From: Sceloporus undulatus
Taxonomy: Eukaryota; Chordata; Lepidosauria; Squamata; Phrynosomatidae
Length of the DNA: 64,000 bases
Assembly: GCF_019175285.1 (NCBI RefSeq)
Contig: NC_056528.1
Span: forward strand, 45,900,937-45,964,936
Direction of reading: 5' to 3'
The notes under the pieces were generated by a model that worked only from the letters and a program-made list of their open reading frames with translations, searched no databases and had not been told where the DNA came from. Shown here piece by piece: positions 49,401 to 57,178 of this stretch; position 1 is the first letter of the stretch; each line of letters starts with the position of its first letter. Position numbers and translations under genes: made by a program.

Positions 49401-50521
49401 AATTTATTTCACCCTACATTCTCTTATCTCCCCTTTTCTGATGGCCCATTCAGCCCTTGTTTACAATGCATAAGTGATTCCCCTGTTTGTTGCTGTATGC
49501 CTTCAAGTCATTTTTCAATTTATGGTAACCCTAAGGTGAACCTATCATGGGATTTTCTTTGCAAGATTTGCTCAGAAGAGGTTGGTCATTGCCTTCCCCT
49601 GAGGCTGAGAGAAAGTGACTTGCCCAAGGTCACACTGTGAGTTTCTAAGAGATCATAAAATCTCATTCTACTTGAGTATGTTGGGTAGAACTGTGTTTTA
49701 TAAATGGCCCTTTTTGTTTCTTCTCGGGATGGAAGAGTCAAAAAAGGTGCCAAAGAGACAAGATAGATGACACTGGAGCCACAAAGAGAATTCTCATTTA
49801 CAGAGTCAGGTTTGCCTTGGGCTTGTGACTTCCAAATAAAATTTTGCAGGCCCGGCTAATGTTCGACCTCTATCAACCCAATCCTGGGGGGCAAGGAGTG
49901 ACTTTGAAATTCAGACCCAATGTATGCAATGGGATTTACTCCTAAATAAATGCAGACAGAGTTGCAATTTTAGCCAGTGGTCAGAACTGAAATATTCAAA
50001 GCCAAGCATAAGGGAGCAAAAATCCTGGTCAGACACTTGCATTTCATAGGAATGTCACTCAATTGGAGAACTGCAAGTTGATTAATCGTATGAGTTTTTG
50101 TTGATTAAATTAATCAAATCAAATCTGCAAAAAAGAAAAAGAGAGGGAAAAGTATACTTTGATTTTAGGAGACAGCATCTGAGTGTTTAAGCATTAATTG
50201 AATCTGGATATATTATAGGAACACACACAATTGCCTCTTATTTCAAATTGCAATTCTAATTTCCCTCTCCTTTCCCAAAGTCTTTCTCATCCCCTGTTAA
50301 TGATATTTCTTAACAGCTACAGAAGACTGTTTGAAAACTATTTCTCGGTGTTTTGGTTTTTCTTTTACCTCCTTGATGTGATGAGTACGGTTCTCGGGTT
50401 CAAATCCTCCGCACATCTCCGTTGCAAGGAGCCAATAGTCGGTCCCGAAGGCTGTAAGAAAAAGGAGGACACCAAGGACTCCAAGAATCCCGGCTAAAAA
50501 GGCAGCTATTTTGATCTTCAT
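35390..50521 (-). CDS. TMEM182: Transmembrane protein 182 (TMEM182), five coding exons
   Basis: Exons 50369-50521, 46584-46704 (or -46671), 41084-41182, 40556-40693 and 35390-35619 join in frame into a 246-aa (or 235-aa) protein; the human protein is about 229 aa. Seen: TM1 at residues 5-25 followed by [10 protein letters not shown]-glycosylation sequon NRT (44-46), the claudin-type FFWRCWF in the first extracellular loop, YRGFW before TM2, YGWSF in the last loop and a hydrophobic TM4 near the C-terminus. TMEM182 belongs to the PMP22/claudin-like superfamily; in mammals it is muscle- and fat-enriched, binds integrin beta-1 and restrains myoblast fusion. All donors are GT and acceptors AG. The upstream neighbour is a Na+/H+ exchanger in the same orientation, as in mammals. 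Introns hold SINEs and MITEs. Identification is recalled similarity, not a search, but the match spans all five exons. Confidence 0.95.
35982..36013. repeat. (CCTTA)n pentanucleotide repeat
   Basis: Six perfect units, in TMEM182 intron 4 just upstream of the last exon (genomic right). Confidence 0.9.
36458..36595. mobile_element. TGCAGTTTGA-type MITE, short
   Basis: TAGAAATAATGCAGTTTGAC at the left and GTGTCAAATGCATTATTGC at the right pair as arms. The middle CTACAAATCCC block is missing. Confidence 0.75.
36640..36778 (+). mobile_element. tRNA-derived squamate SINE, 3' half
   Basis: Contains AAGCCTCCTCTGAATAAATC, TTGCCAAGAAAACCCCATGA and tail GAAATGACTTGAAGGGACAT ending in AACAACAAC. The head is absent. 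Located downstream of an AATAATGCAG-type MITE. Confidence 0.75.
36925..37040 (+). repeat. GATGCCAGCC family repeat, single arm
   Basis: GAAGATGCCAGCCATGGATG, GGTGAAACGTCAGGGATAAA, TCTTCTAGACCATGGCCCC and GCCCGAAAAACCCACAAAA. One arm of the hairpin at 16325-16475. Confidence 0.7.
37870..37990. mobile_element. TTATAGCACT-type MITE, left arm only
   Basis: ACAGTTATAGCACTATGATC followed by CCCACTTTAACC and a decayed interior. The right arm is replaced or displaced by the GC-rich MITE starting at 37996. Confidence 0.5.
37996..38300. mobile_element. GC-rich hAT-like MITE
   Basis: GGCCCAGTACAGACCGCCGG at the left edge and CCCGCCCTTTTGGGGCGGTC at the right. Internal stem CTAGGGTTCCGGAGCGTGC with GCACGCTCTAAAACCCTAG, then GGTTCTTTTTGGTCCGGAGG. 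Related to 27945-28305. Confidence 0.7.
38840..39010. other. Repeat-poor stretch in TMEM182 intron 4, possible conserved element
   Basis: GAATCGCGGCTCATTTTC, GGTAATCAAAATATATCAT, GCAGATGCTCTTGCTGAGCG and CTCATAATTGTGCC in unique sequence. Confidence 0.35.
39335..39530 (+). mobile_element. 5S-derived SINE, 5'-truncated
   Basis: Partial 5S head (GATCAGCTCTGGTTAGTAGT, GAATACCAGATGCTGTAGGC), then CTATATTTCAGAGGAAGG and a tail ending GACTTGAAGGCATATACAC. Confidence 0.75.
39780..40120 (+). repeat. Interspersed repeat of unknown class
   Basis: Contains GATGAAAAACAGGACATGGG, GTGGTCAGGCAACATTGG, GGGTGCAGCAGTTTGCTTTT and GGGCAAAAGGGGAAAGTGG. The counterpart of 51215-51515. Located in TMEM182 intron 4. 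Confidence 0.4.
40436..40462. repeat. (TC)n(AC)n microsatellite
   Basis: A TC run passes directly into an AC run, about 95 bp downstream of TMEM182 exon 4. A similar TC/AC tract lies at 13670-13702. Confidence 0.9.
40556..40693 (-). CDS. TMEM182: TMEM182 coding exon 4
   Basis: Begins (V)[12 protein letters not shown], entering TM2, and continues to the [11 protein letters not shown] turn before TM3; human has YRGFWAVLMLLG and KAGGGSYIAAG. The acceptor follows a pyrimidine-rich stretch (TTCTACAG) and the donor is GTGAGC. The exon is 138 nt and keeps phase 1 on both sides. Confidence 0.94.
41084..41182 (-). CDS. TMEM182: TMEM182 coding exon 3
   Basis: Encodes the second half of the first extracellular loop: [16 protein letters not shown], aligning with the human TNQPPSKNCTHAYLSP, and ending PSYDATA before the next exon's VYRGFW. 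The loop cysteine is kept. The acceptor CCAG and donor GTAAGT are strong, with phase 1 on both sides. The human sequon at NCT reads HCM here, so that glycosylation site is absent. Confidence 0.92.
41310..41480. repeat. Foldback repeat, AGCTCATGCTGCCAAC family
   Basis: Left arm GTAGCACCTCTGAGACTAAC, GAAGTTGGCGGCATGAGCTT; right arm AAAGCTCATGCTGCCAACTT, GTCTCAAAGGTGATTCAAGA. A partial copy lies at 15910-16005. In TMEM182 intron 2. Confidence 0.7.
41708..41920 (-). mobile_element. Tigger-like MITE
   Basis: Reverse copy: CAGTCAACCCTCGGTATCCA, CCGTGGCTTGAAAATATTCC, GCCATTTTATAGTATAAGG, GACTTGAGCATCCATGAGA, CAGATACAAGGGCCAAGTG. In TMEM182 intron 2. Confidence 0.8.
42325..42535 (+). mobile_element. 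5S-derived SINE
   Basis: The head GATTGTGGGAGCTAAGCAGG, ATCTGGCCTGGTTAATTCTT and GTCAGGTGCTGAAGGC resemble 5S rRNA. Body CTATATTTCAGGGGAAAG and tail CCTTGAAGGCATATATTTC follow. In TMEM182 intron 2. Confidence 0.75.
42990..43205 (-). mobile_element. Squamate SINE with 5S-like head, degraded
   Basis: Reverse copy: GAAACTGCCTTATCCTGAGA, GACCATGGCTCCACTGATGC, TTTCAGGCAGGAGTCTTTCC, then AAAGTACTAACCAGGTCTAA and GTTCAGCTTCTAAAATCGAA, which is the reverse of a 5S-type promoter. A widespread squamate arrangement. Confidence 0.6.
43461..44036 (+). repeat. Diverged tandem duplication
   Basis: Two units about 410 bp apart (43461-43619, 43870-44036) share CCCCTTTGGGACTTGCA, GGTAGAC-AGAACAGCC, GGCAGTCC and GGCAA-GAGGCT-GCCTC and TGGACCATTGG-like ends in order. 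GC-richer than its surroundings, with long chance ORFs on both strands that do not match between units. In TMEM182 intron 2. Confidence 0.6.
44600..45080. other. Repeat-poor stretch in TMEM182 intron 2, strong candidate conserved non-coding element
   Basis: 480 bp of unique AT-rich sequence full of TAAT cores: ATTAATTAATGATTATCC, GACTAATGAAATTTC, GCATTAATTATTGCATC, TCTCATTAATGCAGAC, TAATTTGATCATTTGAC and CATTATTACATTGATG. It ends before the foldback element at 45214. Confidence 0.45.
45214..45877. mobile_element. Foldback DNA transposon with internal repeats
   Basis: Termini CAGTCATCCCTCCATATTCG and, reversed, CAGTTGGTCCTCCAAATTCT, with TA on both sides; 664 bp. The interior repeats a module in both orientations: CCAGACAAAAGCAACACCGT at 45471-45490 pairs with ACAGTGTTGCTTTTGTCTGG near 45584-45603 and again with ACGGTGTTGGTTTTGTCTGG near 45737. 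The ORFs here are chance readings of the purine-rich spacer. Confidence 0.75.
46450..46545 (+). repeat. GATGCCAGCC family repeat, single arm
   Basis: GAAGATGCCAGCCAGAGCTG, GATGAAACATCAGGGAAAAA and GCCCGAAAAACCCACAAAAC. Ends just upstream of TMEM182 exon 2 (46584) on the intron side. Confidence 0.7.
46584..46704 (-). CDS. TMEM182: TMEM182 coding exon 2
   Basis: Carries the family core [13 protein letters not shown], identical to human apart from neighbours, then a charged segment and IWNFWF. The donor is TTTA/GTGAGT (phase 1). The 5' edge is ambiguous. The AG at 46704 follows a TG/T-rich tract and is the first AG after it; the AG giving 46671 sits behind a purine-rich run but makes a protein closer in length to human. 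Both keep the frame and differ by 11 codons rich in E, K and R. The longer form is listed because splice-site scanning favours it. Confidence 0.85.
47522..47872. mobile_element. TTATCACACC-type MITE
   Basis: Ends CCTTATCACACCAC and, reversed, AAGGACTTTATCACACC. The interior ATAATCCAATGGCAATCTGA and AACGCAATCATGGGG recur in reverse at 52310-52620. In TMEM182 intron 1. Confidence 0.65.
49020..49246 (-). mobile_element. 5S-derived SINE, near complete
   Basis: Reverse copy: ATGCCTTCCAGTTGCCTGTC tail, TCAGTTCCTTCCTCTGAAAT body, AGCACCTGGTATTCATTGG and CTCCCATCTAAGTACTAACC 5S-like head, ending GCTTAAGAACACATGGGATG. Confidence 0.8.
49488..49658 (-). mobile_element. tRNA-derived squamate SINE, 3' part
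   Basis: Reverse copy with TGCCTTCAAGTCATTTTTC, AACCTATCATGGGATTTTC and CCCAAGGTCACACTGTGAG. The tRNA-like head is missing. In TMEM182 intron 1. Confidence 0.75.
50369..50521 (-). CDS. TMEM182: TMEM182 coding exon 1 (start codon)
   Basis: Encodes residues 1-51. The start was chosen at MKIKIAA because the family N-terminus is a short M-R/K-L/I-N/K-I stretch running straight into TM1. An in-frame ATG 18 codons upstream (50573-50575) would add a non-conserved leader. TM1 is followed by [10 protein letters not shown], which nearly copies the human protein, and then the sequon NRT. The exon ends in phase 0 at the donor GAG/GTAAAAG. A cleavable signal peptide is not expected, since the first hydrophobic segment is TM1. 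Confidence 0.93.
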
Positions 50522-50760
50522 GATAGAGAGACAAGGAGCAGGAAGGGGGCTCAAAAAAAGAAGCGAAGGAGCCAAGATGGGAATGCTCTTGGGTGTTGCA
50601 GGGAGACAGATAGACAGACAGGGGAGGGAAGCGTGAAAAGAAGGGGCTCTATTTTAAGACACGAGATTGGCATCGTTTCACCAGTGGTATTTATTTCACA
50701 GGGCACTAAGGAGAGGGCTATGAAAAGCAGATGACTTGGGGCTGCCAAACAGCTGAGGCA
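50522..50760 (-). promoter_or_regulatory. Probable TMEM182 5' UTR and proximal promoter
   Basis: Immediately upstream of the TMEM182 start codon. Seen: an E-box CAGCTG at 50750-50755, a second E-box CAGATG at 50728-50733, and an A/T-rich CTATTTTAAG at 50649-50658 that is one base off a MEF2 consensus. Such sites are common by chance, but the clustering fits the muscle expression known for TMEM182. The transcription start and any 5' untranslated exon cannot be located from sequence alone. Confidence 0.3.
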
Positions 50761-50994
50761 TTAAGGCAGGGCCAGGGCTGTACACAGCACTGAAATTCTG
50801 CACTGAAAACTTTGTGTCAAGAAGAACCTCGGCTTGGCAATCTGTATTTGCCATGCAGATAAACTGTGTGGGTGCAGAGCAGGGTGGGCATTTTGTGGTC
50901 TTCCAAAGGACATTGGATTGCGACTCCCATCAGAATTATTCAGTGGTGAGAGAGAGTGGGAATATCTGTCCAATAGTATCCTGAGCATATTCAG

Positions 50995-51135
50995 GGGTAG
51001 CCATGTTGGTCATGTAGCAAAGTACAATAACATCCAAAATCCACAAAGCAGTGATACCTTTGTTGGCGAACCAAAAATGCACCAATACATGTTGCAAGCT
51101 TTTGAAGCTCCACTGGCTTCTTCATCAGACAAAGA
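50995..51135. repeat. Sauropsid repeat, AAAGTACAATAACATCC family
   Basis: GTAGCAAAGTACAATAACAT and CACAAAGCAGTGATACCTTT as at 11440, then CACCAATACATGTTGCAAGC and GAAGCTCCACTGGCTTCTTC. About 470 bp upstream of the TMEM182 start codon. Confidence 0.6.
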
Positions 51136-51214
51136 TGTTAAAAATCATACAGGAGGGAGAGCAATATGACGGGTGTTAGTCACAACCCTGCATTTTGAAG
51201 ATGTAGCTGTTCTC

Positions 51215-51515
51215 ATGCCGATTAATCCTCTGTTGTCCCAGTTTTTCATCTGATTTTAAAATATCCTGGTTTCTCTCTCCTCCTCCTTTTCTCCCCCCTT
51301 GTCCTCCGCTTACTTCAGTTGCTGCAAACTGAGTTCAAAGTGCAAAAATAGTAGACACTCAGTTAACTCAGCAGGGAGGGAGTTAAGAGGGAGCAAAATC
51401 TTCCCAGTAAGGAAGAGCAAAAACAAACTGCTGCAGCCACTCTTCTTGACCGATAACATTTGCCACCTTGACCACTCTCTGATATTGCTTGCAACCCTAT
51501 ACCCGGCACATTGCT
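51215..51515 (-). repeat. Interspersed repeat of unknown class
   Basis: Related in reverse to 39780-40120 (shared CAACATTT.. / TTTTCATCTG, AAACTGCTGCA / GTGCAGCAGTTTG, GAGTTAAGAGGG / pyrimidine-rich blocks). Short relatives lie at 34560-34640, 36040-36085 and 40845-40890. Confidence 0.4.
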
Positions 51516-51951
51516 TTGCTGAATGAATGGCTTGAGAATGATAGATATTGGATACTTGTGAACTTTTGATCATATTTGTGTTTATTTACAGGTATACAAG
51601 TTGCACATAGATGGGAGCACATCTTAACACTTACAAGTAAATCTGACTGCCTCATGTCCAACCCCTGACCAATATTTAATGCTGATCTCCCCAGTTCTGG
51701 TCTTAAAAACTAACCATTATGCCACAGTGATCTGCGCATGATGTTTGGCAGATGGTGAGCTTCACCTAGCTGCAATGTAGCAGCACTGTAATCAGAAAAA
51801 TCTGAAGAAACAATAGGTGTGATAGATATGCTAGAGGTATAATAATAATATTAGGTATTATGGCAATAGCGTTATTGATTTCCATATAGACTCAAGCATT
51901 CCTTCTCACTGTAATTCCATTTCTAATACGTACCTGTACACAAAATACAGC

Positions 51952-51953
<2 letters not shown>

Positions 51954-51995
<42 letters not shown>
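51954..51995. repeat. (AAT)n microsatellite
   Basis: About 14 AAT units, between TMEM182 and the NHE gene. Confidence 0.9.
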
Positions 51996-52309
51996 GATTC
52001 TCATTTTACACAAAAATGTACACACAAATATTTACACAAATGGCTCTTCCTGTTAATGGAAAGCTACTGAAGTTCTCCATTCGGAATATTCCAGCTTGTG
52101 AATCAAAGCAGGTCTATAGGTTGGACCTTGGTTGCCCCAGAGGTTTTAGGAACACATCCCAGCAGACCTCAAAACTGAACAATTTTCTGATCCCAAAGTC
52201 ATTGATGGAACAATGTCCTTGATCTCATAGGGCCGGTATGAGAATCATTCAGCTCTTCAAATATTGCTGGACTGCAACTCTCAGTATTGCCCACAGTTGG
52301 CTACATTGG

Positions 52310-52620
52310 TTAGGGCTCCTTCGATTTGCGAATTCGCTAGTTCAGTGAAGTTACGTGAATTCGAATTGTGTTCAAACTGACTTCTCATTGCCCGAAAGTA
52401 GCTTGCCATTGCCCAAAATTGCATGTGGTAGTCTATTACGCAATAACGTGAAACCCCATGATTGCATTCGGACTTACTTCCCATTGCCCGAAAATAGCTT
52501 GCCATTGCCCAAAATTGTGTGTGATCACCTCTAACGCAATAATGTTAAACCCCATGATTACGTTTGGATTGCCATTGGATTATACTTCTAATTTCCTTTC
52601 TCTGATAACGTCCAGAGTTT
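52310..52620. mobile_element. Fragment of the TTATCACACC-type MITE with duplicated core
   Basis: Two direct copies of a core (CATTGCCCGAAAGTAGCTTG at 52388 and CATTGCCCGAAAATAGCTTG at 52483), each followed by CATTGCCCAAAATTG and later AAACCCCATGATT. The right part matches 47522-47872 in reverse. Between TMEM182 and the NHE gene. Confidence 0.6.
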
Positions 52621-52814
52621 AAATATGCTCTATGTACATATTTACAAAATGATTTTAATGAACTGTACATTGAACCCAGAAGATCTGGATTGAAAATAAG
52701 AATTGTCAAAGCATTTGAAATATTGTTTTCTACAGAATCAAGAAAGAAAGATAGAAATATACAGATATAGATACAAACAAATGGAAAAAAAGAAATAGCC
52801 GAGAAAACGTGATG

Positions 52815-52990
52815 TTACTTTTCCTCTGAAATTGGACTTTCACCAATGTCTTCCTTGTTCGCCCACTGTGTGGTATCTGACTGCAGAGGGATGATAAATC
52901 CAACTGATCTTGACCGGTTAGATTTTACGTTTGGTGCTTTCTTGGAATGCTTAACTGCAGAAGGAATAAAAAATGGCACAGGTGGATCAC
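52815..52990 (-). CDS. SLC9A2-like: NHE terminal coding exon
   Basis: Fifty-seven codons plus stop: GDPPVPFFIPSAVKHSKKAP, NVKSNRSRSVGFIIPLQSDT and TQWANKEDIGESPISEEK. The reading frame is open across the exon and fits the previous donor phase. The tail is basic and serine-rich with RSRS, a plausible kinase target (inference). A TACTAAC branch point lies 27-33 nt upstream of the acceptor. No homology to the human NHE2 or NHE4 tail was recognised, so the call rests on frame, splice signals and position. Confidence 0.7.
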
Positions 52991-55900
52991 CTTGTGTTGT
53001 TCAGAGACACAGACATGTTAGTAAACTGTGTGAAAGAAGGTGTAGCATAAGCTTGGTCTGCTTCCTCAAATGCATCGAGAAAGTAGACCAAATCTATGAA
53101 AGCTTATGCTACAACGTCTCGCACACAGTTAGCCTCAAAGGTGCTATAAGATCCTGTTGCAACTTGTGTTGTTGGTAATCAAAGAAAGCAAGTGGGAATC
53201 CGAACAAAATTTCAACAACAACAGCATCAACCGATAGCATTTGGATTTTAGCGAGGAACCTTCTCCAGGTTCCTATCAAATAACATTTTGACAGCTAGGA
53301 TCTCTTGCATCATAAACCTGAAGACTTCTGTCATCTGTTATATGTGAACATTCTCCTATTTATTTACTTTAGGGATGCATTAAGTTGTTTGCTTTTAAAT
53401 CTTGACACTACAGATTTGTAAAGTGTTTGTGGTGCTTAATTTATTCACTTGATATTATACAACTCAACCTATCTGTCAGTTTCTTGATTTCTGATTAATA
53501 GCGCACAGAGTTTTCCAATTTACCTGTAAGAGACCTGGACAATTTGGGCTTGAAGTTTGTCCCTCCGTCCAATGAATAGGAATCCTCCTTCTGTGATGAA
53601 AAAAAAGAACATCATGTAACAATGTAGAAATAATGTGCTCATGTTGTATCCAAAATAATGTGGGCTGGCCTTTGGGAAGAACTTTCAGTGTTTAAAAATG
53701 GGTGTCTGGTTCAAACCAACTGCTAGTCCCAACTAGAGTCGCCCATAAAATCAAGTACATTTATAAGTGATATATATTATGTGCTCTCTAAACAGTTTGC
53801 AGTGTATAAGCCAATTGCCCACAACAAACTGGGTACTCATTTTACCAACCTACGAAAGGATGGAAGTCAACCTGGGAGCCCTCCTCTAGGGTCAAACATA
53901 CAACGTTGTGGCTGACATTTAATCACTGCGCCACCAGGGCTCCTTAGGCAAATCTATCATGGGGTTTCCTTGGCAAGATTTGCTCTGGCATTTACAGAAG
54001 CTTATGTAAATTGACATCCCAGTCCATTATAAGAGATGGATACTGGATTGGGTGAAGGAGGTCCACTCAGCTTCCAGTCAGGGTTTAAGGAAGAAGATGT
54101 TTCCTGCGACAATCAGAAGCAGGACTCCATCACAAGTCTTTGGAGATTATCACACAGGGAATGGGATATGGATGGGATCGCTCCCTCGTCCTTCTCCCAT
54201 TCATGACCCCAATCTGCTATCCGGAGCATGCTAGTGAAAATGTTCACATGAAACACCTTCACATAACATCGCACTGATCCCATCAGTGAAGTATAATTGT
54301 ATTAACGGGTTCTTCCATTAATACAAATGACAGCAAATGACAGGACAATTCCATTTCATTCACGGCTGAATGACAGGATCAACGCGATGGGATATGAAAG
54401 CCTTCCGCACAATCACTCTCACTAGCGCTTCCTGGACAGTTGAATGTCAGGATCAGTGTGATACGATGTGAAAGTGTTGCATGTGAACACTTTCACTAGT
54501 GCTTCCCGGATGGGTCAATGACAGGTTAGGTGTGAAAGTCCTTCCCATGATCAGGTGGGATGGGACAAGGACATCCCGTCCCCCATGTGATATTCTCCTT
54601 TGTTGCAGCCTCTATAGACCCTGGATGGCCACTGGGACTAGGTTACAGGAAAAGTTAACTCAGGGATCATGGTCCATTTTAGCCAATGGGAGGTGCAAAA
54701 GTGGAAAGAACCAATTGGCTCTGACATTCACAGGGTACTAGCCAATGGAAAGTGAGAAGGCGGAGAGACCAATTTAGCCCTGACTCCCAATTAGGTTCTG
54801 TTAGCCAATGGGAAAGGAGAAAGGGAAAAGAGGAGGAGCTTCCAGGGGTTATTAAGAGAGGGAGGTCAGTAGGGTTAGCAGGTGGTTAATAGGTTTGACT
54901 GATGGAATGACTCCTGAGTTAAGACTGTAGAGAACTAGGGATTGTCTACATAGATGGGTTAAGTTTTAGTTCTTTTGGAAAGGGATTGGGAGACAGGGAT
55001 GGCAGTGGGGGGGTATATTGTTATATTTATTTATATCCAGATTTCCCCCCCCAAAAAAAATTGGAACACAAAGCAGATTACAAATTAAAAGAACAATACA
55101 ATTAACTATATGCAGATGTGAGCGTTAAAACAGAATACAACTAGCACCGTGTTAAAACACTTCAATTGTTCAAAGAATAAAATGCAATTAAAAAGATAAA
55201 AGTGCTTCAAAACAGTACATATTAAAATGAAAATATTAAAACCATAGAAATGAAGTATATACAAACCCTTAAACAACTTCAAAACCAGCATTACATAACA
55301 TTAAGGGCCCAGACTCAACTGTTTGTAAAGACCTGGCAGCACAAGGAGAAGGATGAAATACCATCCTCCTTGCGCTCCAGTTTGGAAGCTGAATGGACCT
55401 CCTTCAGCTGTTCTAGTAGCTGTCTCTTAAACTGGACTGGGGAGGGTTAATCCAGGTGATATTACTTCCTTACAACTCCTTAAATGATCTAGGATCCTGG
55501 TGAATAATCTTCAAATAGACCACCATGGCTAGAAAGGACATTAACATGACTGAAATACAAAGGCCCCATTCATGCTATGAAAATAATCCGGGTTGAATCG
55601 TTGTTGTTCACACACTTGGTGCACTTTTGTGGAGGGCTGGCAAAAAACCCACATAACCCAAGATATTCACTACCATTTTTCCCCCCACATTTCTCTGAAA
55701 GATCTGTATTGATCCGCATCTTCAGCAGTGTGAATAAGCTTCTGAATCGATTTGGATCGCTCTGTATCATTCAAGGGAATGAAGGTGGCTCCATTTTATC
55801 CCAAAACAATGGCATGTGTGAATAATAAAGAGGTTACAATCACTCGTAGAGATTTGCGAACCCAAAACAAAATGGGAACAACAAACCCAATATGCATTAG

Positions 55901-57136
55901 CCTGGTGATCCACATCTCTCCAGGACAAAACAATGAGTGCGAATGGCCCCAAAGACAGCTCCAGATAGGATTCCTGCTTCCAGAAGAGGGCTGAATTCGA
56001 CAGCCTGTGAAGTCTCTTCCAACTCTAATCTTCTACTATTTTCTGAAGATTGCTGTTAAGCCGACTGTATAAACAGCCATCTGTAATTCTCCCAAACACC
56101 CATTTGTTTTCAATTTTTTTCCAAGATAAGACCGAAGTTAAAGAACCCGCCAAACCCACACATCACAGCTTAAGAGGAGAGGGAAGCGATGTGGACAGAC
56201 CATTTGTTTTTCTTTTCTTCCGTTGATGTACAAAGTTGAATCTACCTTAGACACAGTTGCCCAACGTAATCTGGAAAGCAGGAAACCTGCCAGCTGAGCA
56301 AAGCAGAACAGAATTTGGCCTGTTTATACAGAGAGGACTCTTGGCTCCGAGACAAGGAGCTCTTGGAGGGTTTGCTAGGTAGAGACTCCGGCTAATAATG
56401 AGCGCTCCGTCCTTTTGCTAAAATGCTAATCTTCATTCCTAGAGAACTCCTGCTCACAGACAGAAAACCTGGTGTGTTTCTAAAGCAGAGAGTCAGCTTC
56501 TGATGGAGGTGCGATCTGGCAACAAGACCCCGAAAGCCTAGCCTGCCAACTAACTCTGGATATCTCCCAATTCAGCTTTCCAGGTTGTTTTGTTGCTTTT
56601 CCCCGGTAACAAGGGACCTCATGCTCTTTGTCCATTGTTTTCCAATGCCTCCGCAATTGCAGCAACAATAAGGGTTCATAGTTGTACAGCAGCTGAATGA
56701 CTCCTGAGAAGGTCATCCAAAAGATGTTCCCTAAAGGACTCTATAGAGATGCAACAGTGAAAAACAGAAGGTGCTTTACAGAGGTAGAAATCTTTCCAAA
56801 TGGGTTTAAAACCTTGTTCCAGAGTAGCAAACATTTCTTAACTCTCTGTCTGTCTGTCTATTTTCTGGGCAAGATGAAAAGGTTATCAAGGCCACTGAAG
56901 GTTATGAGAAGGTTCTGAAGGGCATTTGTGTAGGTTTCGTGTCAAATTCCATTAGACGTTCAATGTGGAAAAATAAGAATTAAACATCTGAAGTTTGCAT
57001 TTGATTCAGTCTGCCAGTGCTTCCCAAATGTTGGTCCTCTAGATGTTTTGAACTCTAGCTGAGTCTTCTGGGAGCTGAAGTCCAAAAGACCAAATTCTGG
57101 GCATCAACTTGGAAGACTCACATTGGCAAAACTTTG

Positions 57137-57178
<42 letters not shown>

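Larger units (their letters stand above)
50522..52814. other. Short intergenic gap between TMEM182 and the NHE gene
   Basis: Only 2.3 kb. It contains the TMEM182 promoter side, a sauropsid repeat fragment at 50995-51135, an interspersed repeat at 51215-51515, an (AAT)n microsatellite and a foldback MITE at 52310-52620. No exon of MFSD9, which lies between these genes in mammals, was recognised on either strand. Confidence 0.6.
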
